Shown here: positions 24,990 to 37,900 of the stretch, piece after piece
Numbering within the stretch: the stretch's first letter is position 1
How the letters are laid out: every line of letters begins with the position of its first letter
Assembly: GCA_029531795.1 (NCBI GenBank)
Contig: JAPEIS010000003.1
Coordinates: forward strand, 434,001-498,000
Reading direction: 5' to 3'
Length of the DNA stretch: 64,000 bases
DNA from: Sclerotinia nivalis
Taxonomy: Eukaryota; Ascomycota; Leotiomycetes; Helotiales; Sclerotiniaceae
Notes under the pieces: generated by a model
The model's database searches: none
What the model saw: only the letters and a program-made list of their open reading frames with translations
Told to the model about the DNA's origin: nothing
Position numbers and translations under genes: made by a program

Positions 24990-26435
24990 TCACAGCTTCC
25001 CCTGCGCAATCCAAACCACTCTGTTGTCATCATCAACCCCCACACTCGTCCCCAAAAACCAGGGCGCTCCAAACGTACACTGACCCCCCAGCGAAATACT
25101 CAATACACACATACCCTGCAGCGTGACACCACCGGGCCCCTCTGCTCCCCGTGCTAGATATCTATAAGGGAGTTTAACCGTCGTACTGGTGGTTGCATTC
25201 CCAAAGGTAAAATCCAACGTCAAGTCCCTGGGAATATCTTCACATTCGCTCGGATACACCACATCGCCTTGATAATTGCTCAATCCCGTCGTTTGAAAAA
25301 ACTCAGTGTTGTCGCTTGAGTATGGTAGGGATAGTTGCAATGAGCCGGAATCAACTAGACATGTTTCGTCGGGATAATCGGCGACGATACTCGTATTCCC
25401 GCGCGCAATGGTTGGTTGAGTAACATAATATTCGCCGGCACCGGCGGGTGTTACGATGGGTACTGAGATGGATTTTCCGGTGTAGGAGGAAGAAGGTGGC
25501 AAGGAACCGAAGAGGAGGGTCCCGGTATAATTGTAGGATATGGAGGAATCAGCAGGAGGGGGGCCGAAATACATGGATACGATAGAAGAGGAAATGCGTC
25601 CTTGCTCCAATAAATTGGTTTTGACATTAGGACCCGGTTCTCCTTCTACAGGAGTTGCAAGACCCATGATTCCATAATCGTAGTAGAGTTCTGGACATGC
25701 TTCTCCGTCTGGAACATATTGACGCACGGTTCCGGATGAGATGAGTGCGACTTCGATGTTGGGGATCGAGGGGCCGGGAAGGGAGGAGGGGAAAAATAGT
25801 GTATCGTTGACGACTTTGGTCGCATCTAGGATCTTGGAATTCCCGCCGTAGGAATAGGCTCCGCTGAAATTGGAAATCTTGGAGTTATCGGTATGGTAGT
25901 AATATTGCGGTGTGGTGTTACATGCTCCTGGAAATCCGAGGTATTGAGATCCGTAGTTTAGGGTTGCGTTGGGACCGAATACCTGGGTTTGTTAGATTGT
26001 ATTCATATATGCGTAGTATGTATATGTGCATGATGTGGGAGCCGTATGCTGCTTCGGTTTAAGGACATGAAATTAGAGGAGACTTTGGTCTTGAAACTTC
26101 CTTCTTTTGAAGGGACTTTTAAATCCGAAAGTTCCTCCTCGCTAGGCCTCTCCTAATGCAAAAACAATCCCACCCTTTTCTTAGACCAAAAAGCCCCCAA
26201 AGAAAAAAAAAACACATACCCAAAACCCCGAACTCCCATAATCAACCACAACCTCAATACTCTGACCAATCTTCTCATTCCCACTTCCCACCATAACCGA
26301 CGTAGTGACTTTACTCAAATCTCCATGTAGAAGACGAATTGGCATCGATACTACTTGTGATGCCTGACCTTCCAATGCTTGTGCTATTTGGACATCGTTT
26401 AGAGCCAGGAGGCTGGTGAGGGCTGGAATTTTCAT
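24990..26435 (-). CDS. Pepsin-like aspartic protease with variant active-site motifs
   Basis: Two exons, 26435-26220 and 25982-24990, joined in phase 0 (donor gtatgt, acceptor cccag) as GSSGFW-VFGPNATLNYG; 402 residues. The N-lobe catalytic loop reads VVVDYGSSGFWV, where pepsins have D-T-G-S. The C-lobe loop reads CLVDSGSLQLSLP, D-S-G-S instead of D-T-G-T/S. Both Asp residues remain. Several Asn-X-Ser/Thr sites and paired Cys (for example GAC and the CEDIP/GMC regions) fit a secreted protein. The N-terminus (MKIPALTSLLALNDVQIAQA) is a weak signal peptide because N-D interrupts the hydrophobic core. There is no clear GPI tail, and the end is WIAQGKL. A role in extracellular proteolysis is inferred; activity is uncertain. 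Confidence 0.85.
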
Positions 26436-27683
26436 TTTGTGGTTTGTGGTGATGATGTGTGGATGGATGAAGGGTGATTAGGGGAAAGGAGAAACAGAGA
26501 AGTAATATGAGAGAATGATAATTTTGTATACAACACAATACAATACAATACAATACAATACAATACAATACAATACAATACAATACAATACAATACAATA
26601 CAAGAAATAAAATAAAATACAATACTCTACGGAGTAATTATATCAAAGCACGACACGGTATAGAAAAAAACGCACGATACAATAATATACGACTAAGAAT
26701 ACGAAGACCCAAAAAAAAAAAAATCCGAAAATGCTTTCTCCATACCGTTTCTCCATAACATACGAAGTTAATCTCTCCCTGTACGGATGGATATTAGGCC
26801 GGCCGCCGTTGTGGCGGAAGTTTTTGACTTGCTCAGTTTATTCTTTATACTTCCGTACATAGCCACAACATCCAACCTAGTACACCGAAAACATCGCGCA
26901 GAATTGGTATCATATTCATCCATACAAGAATTCGACAAATACCTACTAAAAATCCGATTTTCTCGAGATTATACTTCGTACAATAGCTAGCTATAAGGAC
27001 CTATCTCCTCAACACCCTACCTTATCACCCTTCTCACATCAGATCAAATGACGCTACGAGCACTCGTAGAGACATTATGATACATACTACGCTAATGCTA
27101 TAATCAGGGGTAAAAACAAAATACGCAGCTACCTACTATCTACTATCTACTATCCACTATCCAGAAACTAGAAAACCTAGTAAAGTAAAGCGGGGAGAGG
27201 AAGCCCAACTCGGAGTACCCTTCGTATTATACTAATTTGCATTGCGCGTACTCCGTACTTCGCATATTAGTAGATGTGTACTCCCCATACTAGTACATGT
27301 ATACTCCGTACTCGAGTATATGATCTGCCATATCTGCCATGGGAGTTTTATTAAGATGACCAGATGAGGAAAAAGAAATGTGGATTTTCCATGAATCAAT
27401 CAATCAATCAATCATGCTATGCCTGCCTAATAAACTGTATACACAATACACACTCCAACCACTACAATCGATATCTTTTCATCAATTCAATTCAGTTTAT
27501 CGCATTTCATCTCATGCCATTCCATTCGCATTCCCGTCTGATATGTAGAACACAATGCTCACAATGCGAAAAAACCACATCATCCCATCCTAATGTCACA
27601 ACACACACTCCTTCTCGCCCCTCACCTACCCCCTCACAATCTAATCGCACACCTCCAACATCACGCATCTCGCACCTCACATC
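26436..27683. other. AT-rich spacer upstream of protease
   Basis: Contains the CAATA array close to the protease start, then AT-rich sequence with several 'actccgtact' words (about 27240-27315) and a TCAA run (about 27396-27412). No supported gene. Confidence 0.5.
26536..26602. repeat. Pentanucleotide microsatellite (CAATA)n
   Basis: About thirteen perfect tandem CAATA units, beginning about 100 bp upstream of the protease start codon. Confidence 0.95.
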
Positions 27684-30600
27684 TCAATTTCCCTCACCCC
27701 AACCAACCCAACTTCTAGGCATAACCCTCCAAATCTTCACCTCACCACTCCTCAAATCATCCAACTTAAAACTCTCCAACTTAACCTTCTTACTCTCTCG
27801 CCCCTGTTCCCAAGCGCGTAGCTTTTTCTTCGTTCCATCCCATTCAGCTACTACTCCCATGTGATCAGGTTTACCAACTTCTACTGCATATTTCGTATGC
27901 ATGGATCCATGTTTTCCTTGAAATCTAGTATTTCTGAACGTGACAATATCACCAGGCCGAATCTCATCAAATTGTTGAGTCGATGCATTTGCCATATTAC
28001 TATAGACAAGAGCACCATATGCACGAGTTCCTACTGGCATAAGAACACCGGCCAATGGTTTTAACAATTCAAGAATTAATCCTTGAGGAGCACCATCACC
28101 AACAATAGTATTTTGTCTAACACTTACTGCTTCAATGACACGTTTACCAAAACGTTCATGAGCATCTTCCAATTGATCTTGACGTAAACGAGCAGGTGGT
28201 CCTTCATGTTTTTGTTCAAGTTGACATTCGGAAGGATCCTTTGGATTGTATTGAGCTGCGATAATTGTTTGAGAGTAATCATGAAATAAGACAAAAAGTT
28301 CTCTTGTGACAACAGGCTGATTCGTATCAGAAATTGATGACGTATCTTCCGATTCTGTCAAAATGTCTTTTCGAGCTTGAAAAACAGGTGGAAGACTTTT
28401 TTTAACAGTCCACCATTGACTACCAATTGCCAAATCAACATCATTGGCCATAAAACCAGAATCCATAGACATTCTATTTAAATCCACAGATCTTCTTGCA
28501 CCAGTAACAGCAGCACGATTGAGATCCAAAGATTGCTTAATTGTAGGCTTATTGGGAGGTGGAGGTGGAGCTCGGCCTTGTTTAGGTGAGGCAAATGATC
28601 TTGGTGGAGAAGCTGAATATAAATCATCTTCAACAGGTTCTATTTTTGGTGTAGCTGGAGCAACATGGATTGGAGCGCTTGCCGCTGTTGAATGATTGTA
28701 AGGATCATATTCATTATCCTCAGGTTCCCATGGAGCTGGTGCCCTCCCAGGTGGTGGCGGTGGTGGAGCTGGCGGAGCAACTCTAGGAACGTCTGCTGAT
28801 GGACGAGGAGGTGGTTGTGATGGCAATGGTGGTGGTACAGCTTTCGGAGCCGTAGGTGCAGGAAGGGGAGGAGGAGCAAAAGTTGGAGAAGCAAGTGGAG
28901 ATCGAAGAGTAGTATCATCAACATTTGCTTCTTTAGTATGCTTTAAAGCTTCTTTATGGTGTACCGCAGAAGCAATATCGGTATCATAATCACCTTCATA
29001 TTCGTCTTCTTTTTCATCATCCACAGGTACAGGAGGTGGATTTAAGTGAGGAACGACATCTTGATCACCAGTTGAAGATCGGCTTAATGTTGCCCCAGGC
29101 GGAGGTGGTGGAGGTGCTCGAGTATGAGATGAAGGAGTAGGAATACCTGCTGGAATAGGTGGGACTCTACTGCCACGCCTACCACCTAGAGTGTTTGGAG
29201 ATTGTGGTGATTGATCAAAACTAAAGTATGAAGCTCTTCTAGTAGGCGGTGATCGTGGAGAACCTGGTGCCTCGGAAGGTCGAGGAGGAGCTTGAGGTGG
29301 TTCAGCACTTGTAGTGGTCAATGAAATCTTTTCAGTCATTTCATCATCAGATTCATAACCGGCACCTGGTGAGAATAAGGCTGAAGGAGGTGCAGGAACA
29401 GGTCGAGCTAGTGAATAATAAGTAAAGAGGATTCATTAAATTCATAGATATAACTTACAATCAGTTGGAACAGGCGGAGGAGCTGGTCGTCCACCTGGAA
29501 TTGGGGGTGGCACGCCAATATCGTGAGATGGTACTGATAAAATATTAATTTTGAGATAAACAAAGTAGGTCATGGGATATACCTGGTGGTGGGGCCAATT
29601 CATCTTCCTTTTCAGGTACAACATCCTCAACATCCGGTACTACATCAGCAGGACGCGCAGATGAGACTGGCCTCTTCTCGTCTTCCGCATCTGCTTGTTT
29701 TCCTACCTCATCAGGGCTTTGAACTCTAAACATACCAGGCAGAGGAATCATTGGTACAGGTGGCGCGCTAGCTATTGGAGAAGTTATTGATTCTAATCCA
29801 GCTGTGCTTTCACGTTTTTGAATGGGTACTGATGGTTTCTTCTTTTTTGGTGGGAGAGGAGCTGCCATTGGCATTCCACCACCAAACATTCCATACATAC
29901 CCATACCACCACTCATTTTTGCCATTCGCGCTCGTAATTCTTCTTTGCGTCTTACTTCGGGATCAATATCATCTTCCTCTTCCTCCTCTGCTTCAATAGG
30001 TGAAGGTTCCTCAACAGCTCCTTCTTCCTCACCAACATCTGGCTCTACAACTGGAGCCGCTGGGGCACGAAGGGGTGGCTGAGGAGGTTTGGCTCTAGAT
30101 TTGTCGTCGCTATCATCCTTCCCAGTATCTTCCAATTCTTCCGCAGTTTCAGCTGCTCCAGACATATCCGCTTCATTACCATCATCAATTGAAGGAATAG
30201 GTCCGCGAGATGATTTGGTTCTTCGTGGTAGTGCACTTCCTTCTTCCCTTATGGAATCCATTGAAACGCTTCCTGGCCTATCCCCCGTGTCCGGTCGTTC
30301 TAAGCTAGCAGTATCACCCTCTTCTGTAGTTTCATGAGACTCTGTTCTCTTTTTCGGTGGGCGCTTAGGTTTTTCTTTCTTTTGTGCTGCATCCGCATGC
30401 CTAGAAGCTTGCTCCATTTGTTGTTTTTGCAAAAGAGCAATACGTTCCTTGAGACTTGTTGGCTTGGGTTGTTCCTCTTCATTATTGTTACCTGGAGAAG
30501 TTGGCGCCAATCCTGCTCGTTCAGCTTGTTCTTGATTCTCATTCTCCTTTGCTGCAATCTCGGGGTCCTCCTCACGTCTGTAAATCTTTTGTGGCGGCGG

Positions 30601-31266
30601 CTCACGAGGTGTAGGAACATAGGCATCTTTTCTTGGAGGTGGGGCAACAAATGGCTTTTTGATGAAATTATTCGAACTTCCAGAACTAAAACCCGTGGGT
30701 TTGAATGGAGCTGGCGGAGGAGCAGCTTTGTTGAAAGCTGCAATACGATCCCGAAACGACCCACCGCTTGGCTTTTCACTGACAGGAGGAGAAATTGGTT
30801 TTTGGCTTGGAGGTGGTCTTGTAGCTGCCGGTGTCGAAGGTGGGGGCGGGGAGGCGGGTTTTGGAGCTTTAGCCTGTGGAGCCGGTTGAGTAGGAGGAGG
30901 AGGTTGTCTCTCTTGTACAACAGGAGCTTCGGGAACCTCTTCAGGTTGTACTTCGGGCTCAGGCTGTGGTTCTGGTTCTCTCACTGGTTCGGGAGCGACA
31001 GCGGCAGAAGCTGGGTCCGGCTCCTTCTTTGCTCGATGGACACGCGTAGGTCTTGGAGGTGCAGTAGGTTCATACTTTTCCACAAAATTTCGTGGAAAGA
31101 TACCTTCTTGTTTGACTCCTGATGTATCAACATATTCTCCAGCATACCAATCCGCATCTTCCTCCTCCGTCACCGTAATAATTTGACCATTCGGAAAATG
31201 AAGATCATCTTCATGCGGTGACGTATATTCAAATATAGCCTTCACTTTGAATGGTGGAATGGACAT
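27684..31266 (-). CDS. BBC1: SH3-domain actin-patch protein, Bbc1/Mti1 family
   Basis: Three exons: 31266-29583, 29533-29459 and 29407-27684 (1160 residues), all phase 1 with GT-AG borders. An SH3 domain fills residues about 6-65 (VKAIFEYTSPHEDDLHF, then DADWYAGEYVD, then GIFPRNFVEKY). A long Pro/Glu-rich disordered middle follows, with many PPPP blocks that can bind SH3 partners, and basic/coiled stretches (LKERIALLQKQQMEQ). The C-terminal 250 residues form the conserved Bbc1/Aim3 domain (AIGSQWWTVKKSLPPVF, then TRELFVLFHDYSQTI, then RPGDIVTFRNTRFQG, then VGKPDHMGVVAEWDG). Yeast Bbc1 binds type I myosins and limits Arp2/3 activation at endocytic patches. The gene is divergent from the Rtr1-type gene. 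Confidence 0.9.
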
Positions 31267-32344
31267 GTTGAAGGTAAAGGTTGTGGTTCAAAGTTATTGT
31301 TGATTGTTGTAACTCGGTCCCAACGAGTTACCAACCACCGACGTCCGATTTTGTAACGGATGATGTTCGTAACAACCTAGCGGGGGATTGAAGGAATGAA
31401 ACTTTGCCAGATGGAATACAATTGACACAACTTTTCTTTTGTAATATTCACTGAATTGAAATGGTAGGTAAGGGGAGAAAAATGTCGGGAAATCTGAAAG
31501 AGGCGGGGCGGTGTTTGTATCTAAACTCTGCTAGTCTACGTCAGCGCATGAATGAAACGAAGTCATAAACGGGATGTATCTTGAAAGTTGACAACATATA
31601 ACAGACTTACCAAGAGGGTGAGAATTCCTGGAGTAAAACTAAATATTAAGTATTGATTGAGTAAAGTTCAATCTGTAGTATATAGTTCTTTTTCTTCTGT
31701 AAACAAGCAGGTATCAATACATTAACTAGTAATTTATTGGAGGGGAACCAAGGTAGTGTGAAGGTTTGCAAGGCGGGCATATGCTGTATGGTTTGATTTG
31801 TGGTGCTTTGCGCGCTGCCTTGGGAGATTTCCTATATGACCTGTTGCATGATCTGGTGGGTAAAGAAAGCTTCCAAGTTATTCAATATTGCTGGAGTACT
31901 TTAGATGGATGTGGCACTTTGAGGCACAGGCACAAGGAGTGGCTCAAGAGTACAAGGGTTTTCTTAATCGGTTCACGGATTTGAAGCTTACTCTGTACAG
32001 CTTATTATTTACATTGGACCGGAGGACAAGAAATGGATTATTATTAATTCCTTTCCAATCAATAAATGATATGACATTTGATTTCTTGGAGCTACTTGAA
32101 ACTAGAATGCCATACAAAGCTCCCTATATTTTAGGCTATTACCGTACCTACTGCCGTACCTACTAGCTGTTTAGATTACCCTATAATCAGACTAATTAAT
32201 CGATTACTTGGATCTACGGGGTACGGATCATCCAAAACCATCAAATCTCATGTCTTATATCTTATCAAATAAAAGGCAAACCTCAAACCTTATCAAATAA
32301 AAACAAACCTCAAACCTACCCACAAACAAAAAAAAAACATAAAT
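31267..32344. other. Divergent promoter region Bbc1 / Rtr1-type gene
   Basis: About 1.1 kb between two gene starts. AT-rich, with a short duplicated word ccgtacctact near 32142-32164 and an A-rich leader just before 32345. No supported ORF. Confidence 0.5.
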
Positions 32345-33265
32345 ATGTCGACCCCTCAAAAGCCCAAATCAATCCTAAAGCAGACCTCCTACCCCGCCAC
32401 CTCCAATACCACCAATTTGTCTCCCACCAAAACCAAAGCCGAGCGCGATCGCGAAGTAGCCCTCTACCACGCGCGACTCATCCAAGAACGCAAAGAAATC
32501 GAATTAGAAATCCTCACCTCGACCGAAGAACTCATCGATTTCCCTCTAGCATCCTCACCATACGATGCCTCCAACCCGTCGCCGTCAGACGCACAGGCAT
32601 TCAAAGAGATGCTTCGTCCTTTTCAACCAAGCGATTATGATGCCCTAATCCTCGAGCGTAATCTCGATAGTCGCTGCGGATACACTTTATGTGCCAACCC
32701 TCGACCTCGAGATAGTAAAGGGGGACAATGGAGATTGTTGGGCATGTCGGGGAAAGCAAAGGATTTCAGAATTGCTAAGAAAGAGGATGCTGAGAAATGG
32801 TGCTCAGATACGTGTGCCAGGCGTGCCCTATATATTCGAGTTCAACTGAGCGAGTGCCCGGCCTGGGAAAGAAGTGGTGAAAGTTCTGCTACGAAAATAG
32901 ATCTACTGGATGAACCTAAGACGGAGGAAGATTTGGTTATGGATGGAATTGGGAATTTGGACTTGAACAAACAAGAGGCCCAAGAGAAACAGAGAATATC
33001 TGGAAATCTTGCATTGGAGAGAGGAGAAACTGGTCAAGGGTCGTCGAGGCATGTTACGAATTTCTCTATAGTAGAGAAAGAGGTCAAGCAAGACGATGTC
33101 AAACCTCCGACGTTCGACTCAAATGATCTTTCTACAAGGATGGATACATTGCATTTGGATCTTGAGGGTCATACATCCACATTTAATCATGGAAGCAGAT
33201 ACGGAGATTTATTTGGAGATGATGACGATGATGACACTGAAATGGATACAGACTGGAAAATATAA
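32345..33265 (+). CDS. RNA polymerase II CTD phosphatase, Rtr1/RPAP2 family
   Basis: 306 codons, no intron. The N-terminal half carries the Rtr1-type zinc finger: C111-X4-C116 (DSRCGYTLCANPRP) and C153-X3-C157 (KWCSDTCARRALYIR), followed by a QLSECPAWER segment. Rtr1/RPAP2 proteins act on phosphorylated Ser5 of the Rpb1 C-terminal repeat and help polymerase II assembly and import; whether the domain is itself catalytic has been debated. The C-terminus is acidic and ends in a run of Asp (GDDDDDDTEMD). The start at 32345 is preceded by an A-rich leader. It converges with the eS17 gene. Confidence 0.88.
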   Translation: MSTPQKPKSILKQTSYPATSNTTNLSPTKTKAERDREVALYHARLIQERKEIELEILTSTEELIDFPLASSPYDASNPSPSDAQAFKEMLRPFQPSDYDALILERNLDSRCGYTLCANPRPRDSKGGQWRLLGMSGKAKDFRIAKKEDAEKWCSDTCARRALYIRVQLSECPAWERSGESSATKIDLLDEPKTEEDLVMDGIGNLDLNKQEAQEKQRISGNLALERGETGQGSSRHVTNFSIVEKEVKQDDVKPPTFDSNDLSTRMDTLHLDLEGHTSTFNHGSRYGDLFGDDDDDDTEMDTDWKI

Positions 33266-33750
33266 TTGTATCACTTGGAGTTATGGAGTTCAAGGCAGGA
33301 AGGAGTAAAATATGATACCCACACGTTTGTCAAAATCAATGGCATAGATTAACCAACAAATCCATCCTCATTGATGAACCTCAAGTTTCGACAGTGATTC
33401 GACTTCCGTCAGAGTGAGACCATTGTCAAATAGACCACGCAGAACTTACCGTTAACCAGGAAGAATCGCAAATAGAAACCGTAGCTCTGTCTACCTGTGT
33501 GCCACCGCATGCATCAAGCTCACAGCATGCACCATTAGAAGATCATCACATTCACAAAAAGCAAAAAGTTTTCCCGAAGGATGGCAATCAAGCCTCAACT
33601 CCAAGAAAGGAGCATCATGGGCGACACCGAGTTTGGGAGGAATTCTCTCACATTGATCTGTATACACTTCCTGTCCTTTTATACGCCAGTAGCCATCAGA
33701 TCCATGTGCTTCCCAATAAAATCCCCCATACCCTTTGTAAATGCATAAAT
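33266..33750. other. Convergent spacer Rtr1-type gene / eS17
   Basis: 3' flanking sequence only; the ORFs here read into the last eS17 exon on the wrong strand or in the wrong frame. Confidence 0.5.
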
Positions 33751-34305
33751 TTATTCTCTGCGGGCAGGTCTGTCGCCGAATCGTCTTGGTCCACGCTCGG
33801 TGGTTTGTGCTTGAGTAACTGCGGTGACGTTGCATGGGATAGAATCGAACTGTAATAAAATATTAGACATGAAATTAATTTCGCATTGCGCAAAATACAT
33901 ACACCAAGGCTCTTGAGGAGCTCCTTTGTCTCAACATCAACCTCGAGTTGTCCGCTCTCAGTGCTGGAAACATCGAGAGCAGAAACCTCTGGAACGTATT
34001 GATCCTTACGTTCTCTCTCCTCTTCTTGAAGCTTGAAGGAGATACCACGGACTGGTCCACGTTGAATACGCTTCATCAAATGGGTGGTGTAACCGGCGAT
34101 CTAGTTATCAATTATTAGCTACTTGCTCGAAATTCGTTCAATTGAAGATTCTATTTACCTTGTTGCGGAGACGCTTGGAAGCAATGATGGCGATCTCATC
34201 ACAGATTCTCTTGTTGGTCTCGAAATCGAGAGTCAACTTTGGGTAATATCTCTCGATAATGACCTTGGCGGACTTCTTAACTGTCTTGGTACGAACGCGA
34301 CCCAT
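33751..34305 (-). CDS. RPS17: Cytosolic 40S ribosomal protein eS17
   Basis: Three exons, 34305-34159, 34100-33903 and 33849-33751, all phase 0, giving 147 residues, the usual size for the family. The sequence [20 protein letters not shown], then [20 protein letters not shown], then [20 protein letters not shown] is highly diagnostic. The last exon encodes the variable tail ending RPARRE. Introns start gtaaat and gtatgt and end ctag and acag. As a ribosomal protein gene it should be strongly transcribed; the upstream 300 bases are promoter. Located on the same strand as, and downstream of, the Hos3-like gene. Confidence 0.97.
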
Positions 34306-34913
34306 GATTACGGTATTTGGGGAGTTGTTGGTGGTGGTTTGTCGAAAGTTCTTGCGGTTGTCGATTGAGAAGTGCAAAATCTTCAAAATTGTTTTGTGTG
34401 GAAAAAGTTCAGGATCTCGCTAGCTGGTGCACTAGCGCCTTTTTATATTCACGTGACAGACCCCGTCAGTTTTTGGGTGGAACACAACTCCGTATGTTTG
34501 AGGTTCTCGATCATGGTTTGTGACTTAGATAGTATGAAAAAAATTAATTCGGGAGAGCGTTTTTCGGGGAATTTATCACCAAGCAGTCTGCCCTTGGCTG
34601 AACTTAGGCTTGTTTTATAAATCCACCCGAGCATCCTCAAACAGACGAGACAGACACCGAAAATGACATTCACACGCCTAAAATACAACACATTGATAAT
34701 TATAATTAATTGCTTTCTACTCGAAAGTCTTTATACTCATACAAATATCCTGGCAGACCTATTTCCCCAACCTTCCCCCTAAAACTTCCTTCTAAGGGGT
34801 ATCATAAATAAATGGAGACTGTAAGCTTGGATAACCAACATGGAAATGAATGCTTCTTTACCAACGTCGACTGAATTTAATATGTATACAATTGAGATTT
34901 TCCTGGAAAGAAT
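34306..34913. other. eS17 promoter / Hos3-like 3' flank
   Basis: About 600 bp. The part adjacent to eS17 contains ctagctggtgcactagcgcc and a TTTTTATATTCACGTGAC stretch with a CACGTG-like E-box near 34450. No gene seen. Confidence 0.4.
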
Positions 34914-37900
34914 CTATTGATTTCGTGGTGTGACTGGGATATCCCAGATCGAAGGAGCTAATTGTGTAGATGCGGAAGGAGAATCTTGTTTGACGTGTGA
35001 GCTTGAAGGTTCCTTTTGATTGCCAACGACATTGGAGCTCGGGCCAAAAGGTATGGCGGAGTTGGATGTAAAGACCGGAAGATCATATTTCTTCGTCGCA
35101 GCTGGCGTATTGGTATTCGGAGGTAACCATCGAAGTGGCTCTTGTTGTGTCATTGTTCCCGGAATAGGACCTTGAGGTTGAAAGGGAATAAATTTGTCTG
35201 CGCTATATTCCGAGGAATGATCTGAAAAATTTCCGGTTTCATTTTGTTCCGCAGTAGGAGCTACGGGAGAACTACTTGGCAAAGAAACTTGTTCAGGTTC
35301 TTGCTTGTAAAGAAGAACATCTGGAGGAAGACATAATTGAGGAGTCGAAGGGCCTGGTGAGATACTCTTCATTGGCGTAGAGGTTTCGGATTGATTGTAG
35401 GTCATCTCAGACGCAACGCTCGTAGGTGATTTGTCATTTGACATAGCTGAGGATGTTGTACCATCTACCTGATTTTGCTCAACCTTTGCCTCAAGCTTTT
35501 CTTTTTCCTTGGCTTCTTTCTGGGCTTTAGTGAGGAGACTGATCTTGATCTTCCTCATACCAGAAGTTAAACTGTCTACGTCAGAAGAATGGTTCCTGCT
35601 TTCCGCAGCTGGGCCGGCCTCAATAGCATTATCCGTGTTAGTATCAGAGCCAGTCACTGGAGGAGACATCTTGCGAGGTCGACCTGGACCTGGTTTTGAG
35701 GTATCAGTTCGAGATTTGGCAGGTGCTCTTGTTTTCTTCACGACCACAGGTGGAACGGGAGGTGCACGAGAACTCATGGCAGATCCTGGTCGTGCACTCA
35801 TTGCACTACCAGGTCTTTGAGAGAACGAGGGCGCCCTGTTAGCAGCAGGAGCTTGTCGAGGTTGAGGAAGAATTGGCCCAGTAGTGGACACAGAACTAAG
35901 CCGTCGAGTAGACTGCTGCGTTGACTGACTATGATTCGCATCAGATGCTTGAGTTGTGCCTGGGATGGGAGGAGCCTATTGACTGTTAGTTGAGGCTGTA
36001 CAATGTAAAGCAACTACATACTTTGTGCACGAGTGAAGCAGTCGAGCCGGCAACGGTCTTTCGACGATTTGATTTTGCAGCAGGCTTTTTAACTTCATCC
36101 TTTTCAATACTCTCAACCAAATTCGGTGCTGGCTTTCTTGTTCGTAAAGACATTCTAGCATTAGTAGGTTCTGGAATTGCAGGTTGTTGACCGCCTTCGT
36201 CTTGTTCTAATATAGATTGGCGTTCCTTTCTTGCTTTAGTAGCTTCGGCTGCGAGATCTTCCCATTGACAACTCTTCGTCTGCCTATCAGTTGGAATAAG
36301 CAATTTGCTCAATTCGTGAGCTGCAACGGTCCAATGGACATCAGGCGGTGGTGGAGTAGGTGGCCTAGGAGCTGAAGCTCGTGGTGGTGGACCTCCATTT
36401 CTCATACCCATGGTTGATACACTGCGTTGTGCTGTAGGAGTGTTGACAACTTTAGCGATAAAAGATTGTGTAGGAGACGCAAAGTTTCCTGTAGGTCCGG
36501 CTGCTTTCTGGATTTTCGGCTCCTCGGGGAGTGGTGCACTATTCATAGCTGCATCAAGCTGCTCCAATCGACCTAAAGACCACCATAATGGGTCATATGG
36601 CATGAACCCGAAAGGAGATGCAGGTCCGGGGCTCAATGCGTCTCCACCAAGTTTCTGACCCACTTCAAAAATTTGACCTGTATATGCCTTCTCCGCATGA
36701 GTTACAGGATCACTTCCTGATAAACCACTAAGATGACTCAAAACCCCAGTACACAAAGCACGATCACTGTAACCACCTTCAAGAACACTAATGATCCTTC
36801 CGTCTACCCCTGTACCCTCCTCGGCTGCAAGTTTGACAACATCTCGTGTCAGGCGAGCATAAAATTCGGTCGGAACATTGACTTTGTGACGTTGCATACC
36901 AGAACTTTCCCACTCACTAGCGTCGAAACCAGCCGACAAGAAAATGGCAGCCTTTGGTTTGGGTCCATTAGGGGATGTTTGCAGGCGATCATATCGTGTA
37001 CGTAGAAAGTTCCGGGTCTTCTCGAGAAGTACTGAATACTTTGATTCATATAGTTCCCAGAATTCTTCTTCACTTTTCCAAGGCTGTAAGTGAACATTCC
37101 AAATATTTTGACCATGCGCGTTTTCAATACAGAGACTAGCATTCTTGACTTTTTCTTCGTCGCCCATCTCACACGGGTATGAATTAATATCATGAAGACT
37201 GAAATATCCAATCGAAGTCTTTTTCCACGGTAATGCATTCTTGGCTAATCCATTCGCTCGAGCGTTATGTTCCCAAGCAATTGCTTGAGATCCATCTCCA
37301 TGATGAAGATCAAAATCAATAATAGCAGCGTGAGTCAAACCATGATTAAGTGAAGCGTGCGAAATACCAACATGGACATTGTTTAACCAACAGAATCCAG
37401 AAGGATAACTAGCTGAACAATGATGTCCCGGAGGCCTAATTGCAATAAAAGTTCGGCGTGGTCCTAGTCCTGTTGAGGAGCCCTCGAAAACTGCGTCAAC
37501 ACCTTCACATACAGCACCCAATGCACCCTCCATGGCATTCAAGGACTCCGAGCACAAATAAAGATCACCCTCGTGAAATTTTGAAGGAGGTTCTTCATTT
37601 GGACCTCGGTTCATCTCAGGTCTAGCCAATTCTTTTCCGTTCATGGCAAGTTTTGCTTCTGCATTATCACACATAATCTTCAACTCCTCCATCCACTTGA
37701 CCCCATGTACATTTGTGACCGCTTGAGAAGATAGAGGCATTAGTCGAGTAGTTTTGTGTATACGAAACGGCGTGCTAGGTACTTCAGAAGCCTCCATACC
37801 AGGACGGAGAGGATAACGACCTTCAGAGTGTCTTTCGCCCAGGCGAACGTATGCTACAGATAATCCGAGTATGCTAGCATGAATTCGTTCAGGTCTTTCG

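Noticed and set aside
27364..27864. 166-codon plus-strand ORF
   Set aside because: Its 3' part overlaps the conserved Bbc1 C-terminus in antisense and the 5' part is simple-sequence; no domain.
30334..31122. 262-codon plus-strand ORF opposite the Bbc1 first exon
   Set aside because: It is the complement of a Pro/Glu-rich coding region, which gives a Trp/Arg/Ser-rich product with no domain; the Bbc1 frame on the other strand is clearly real.
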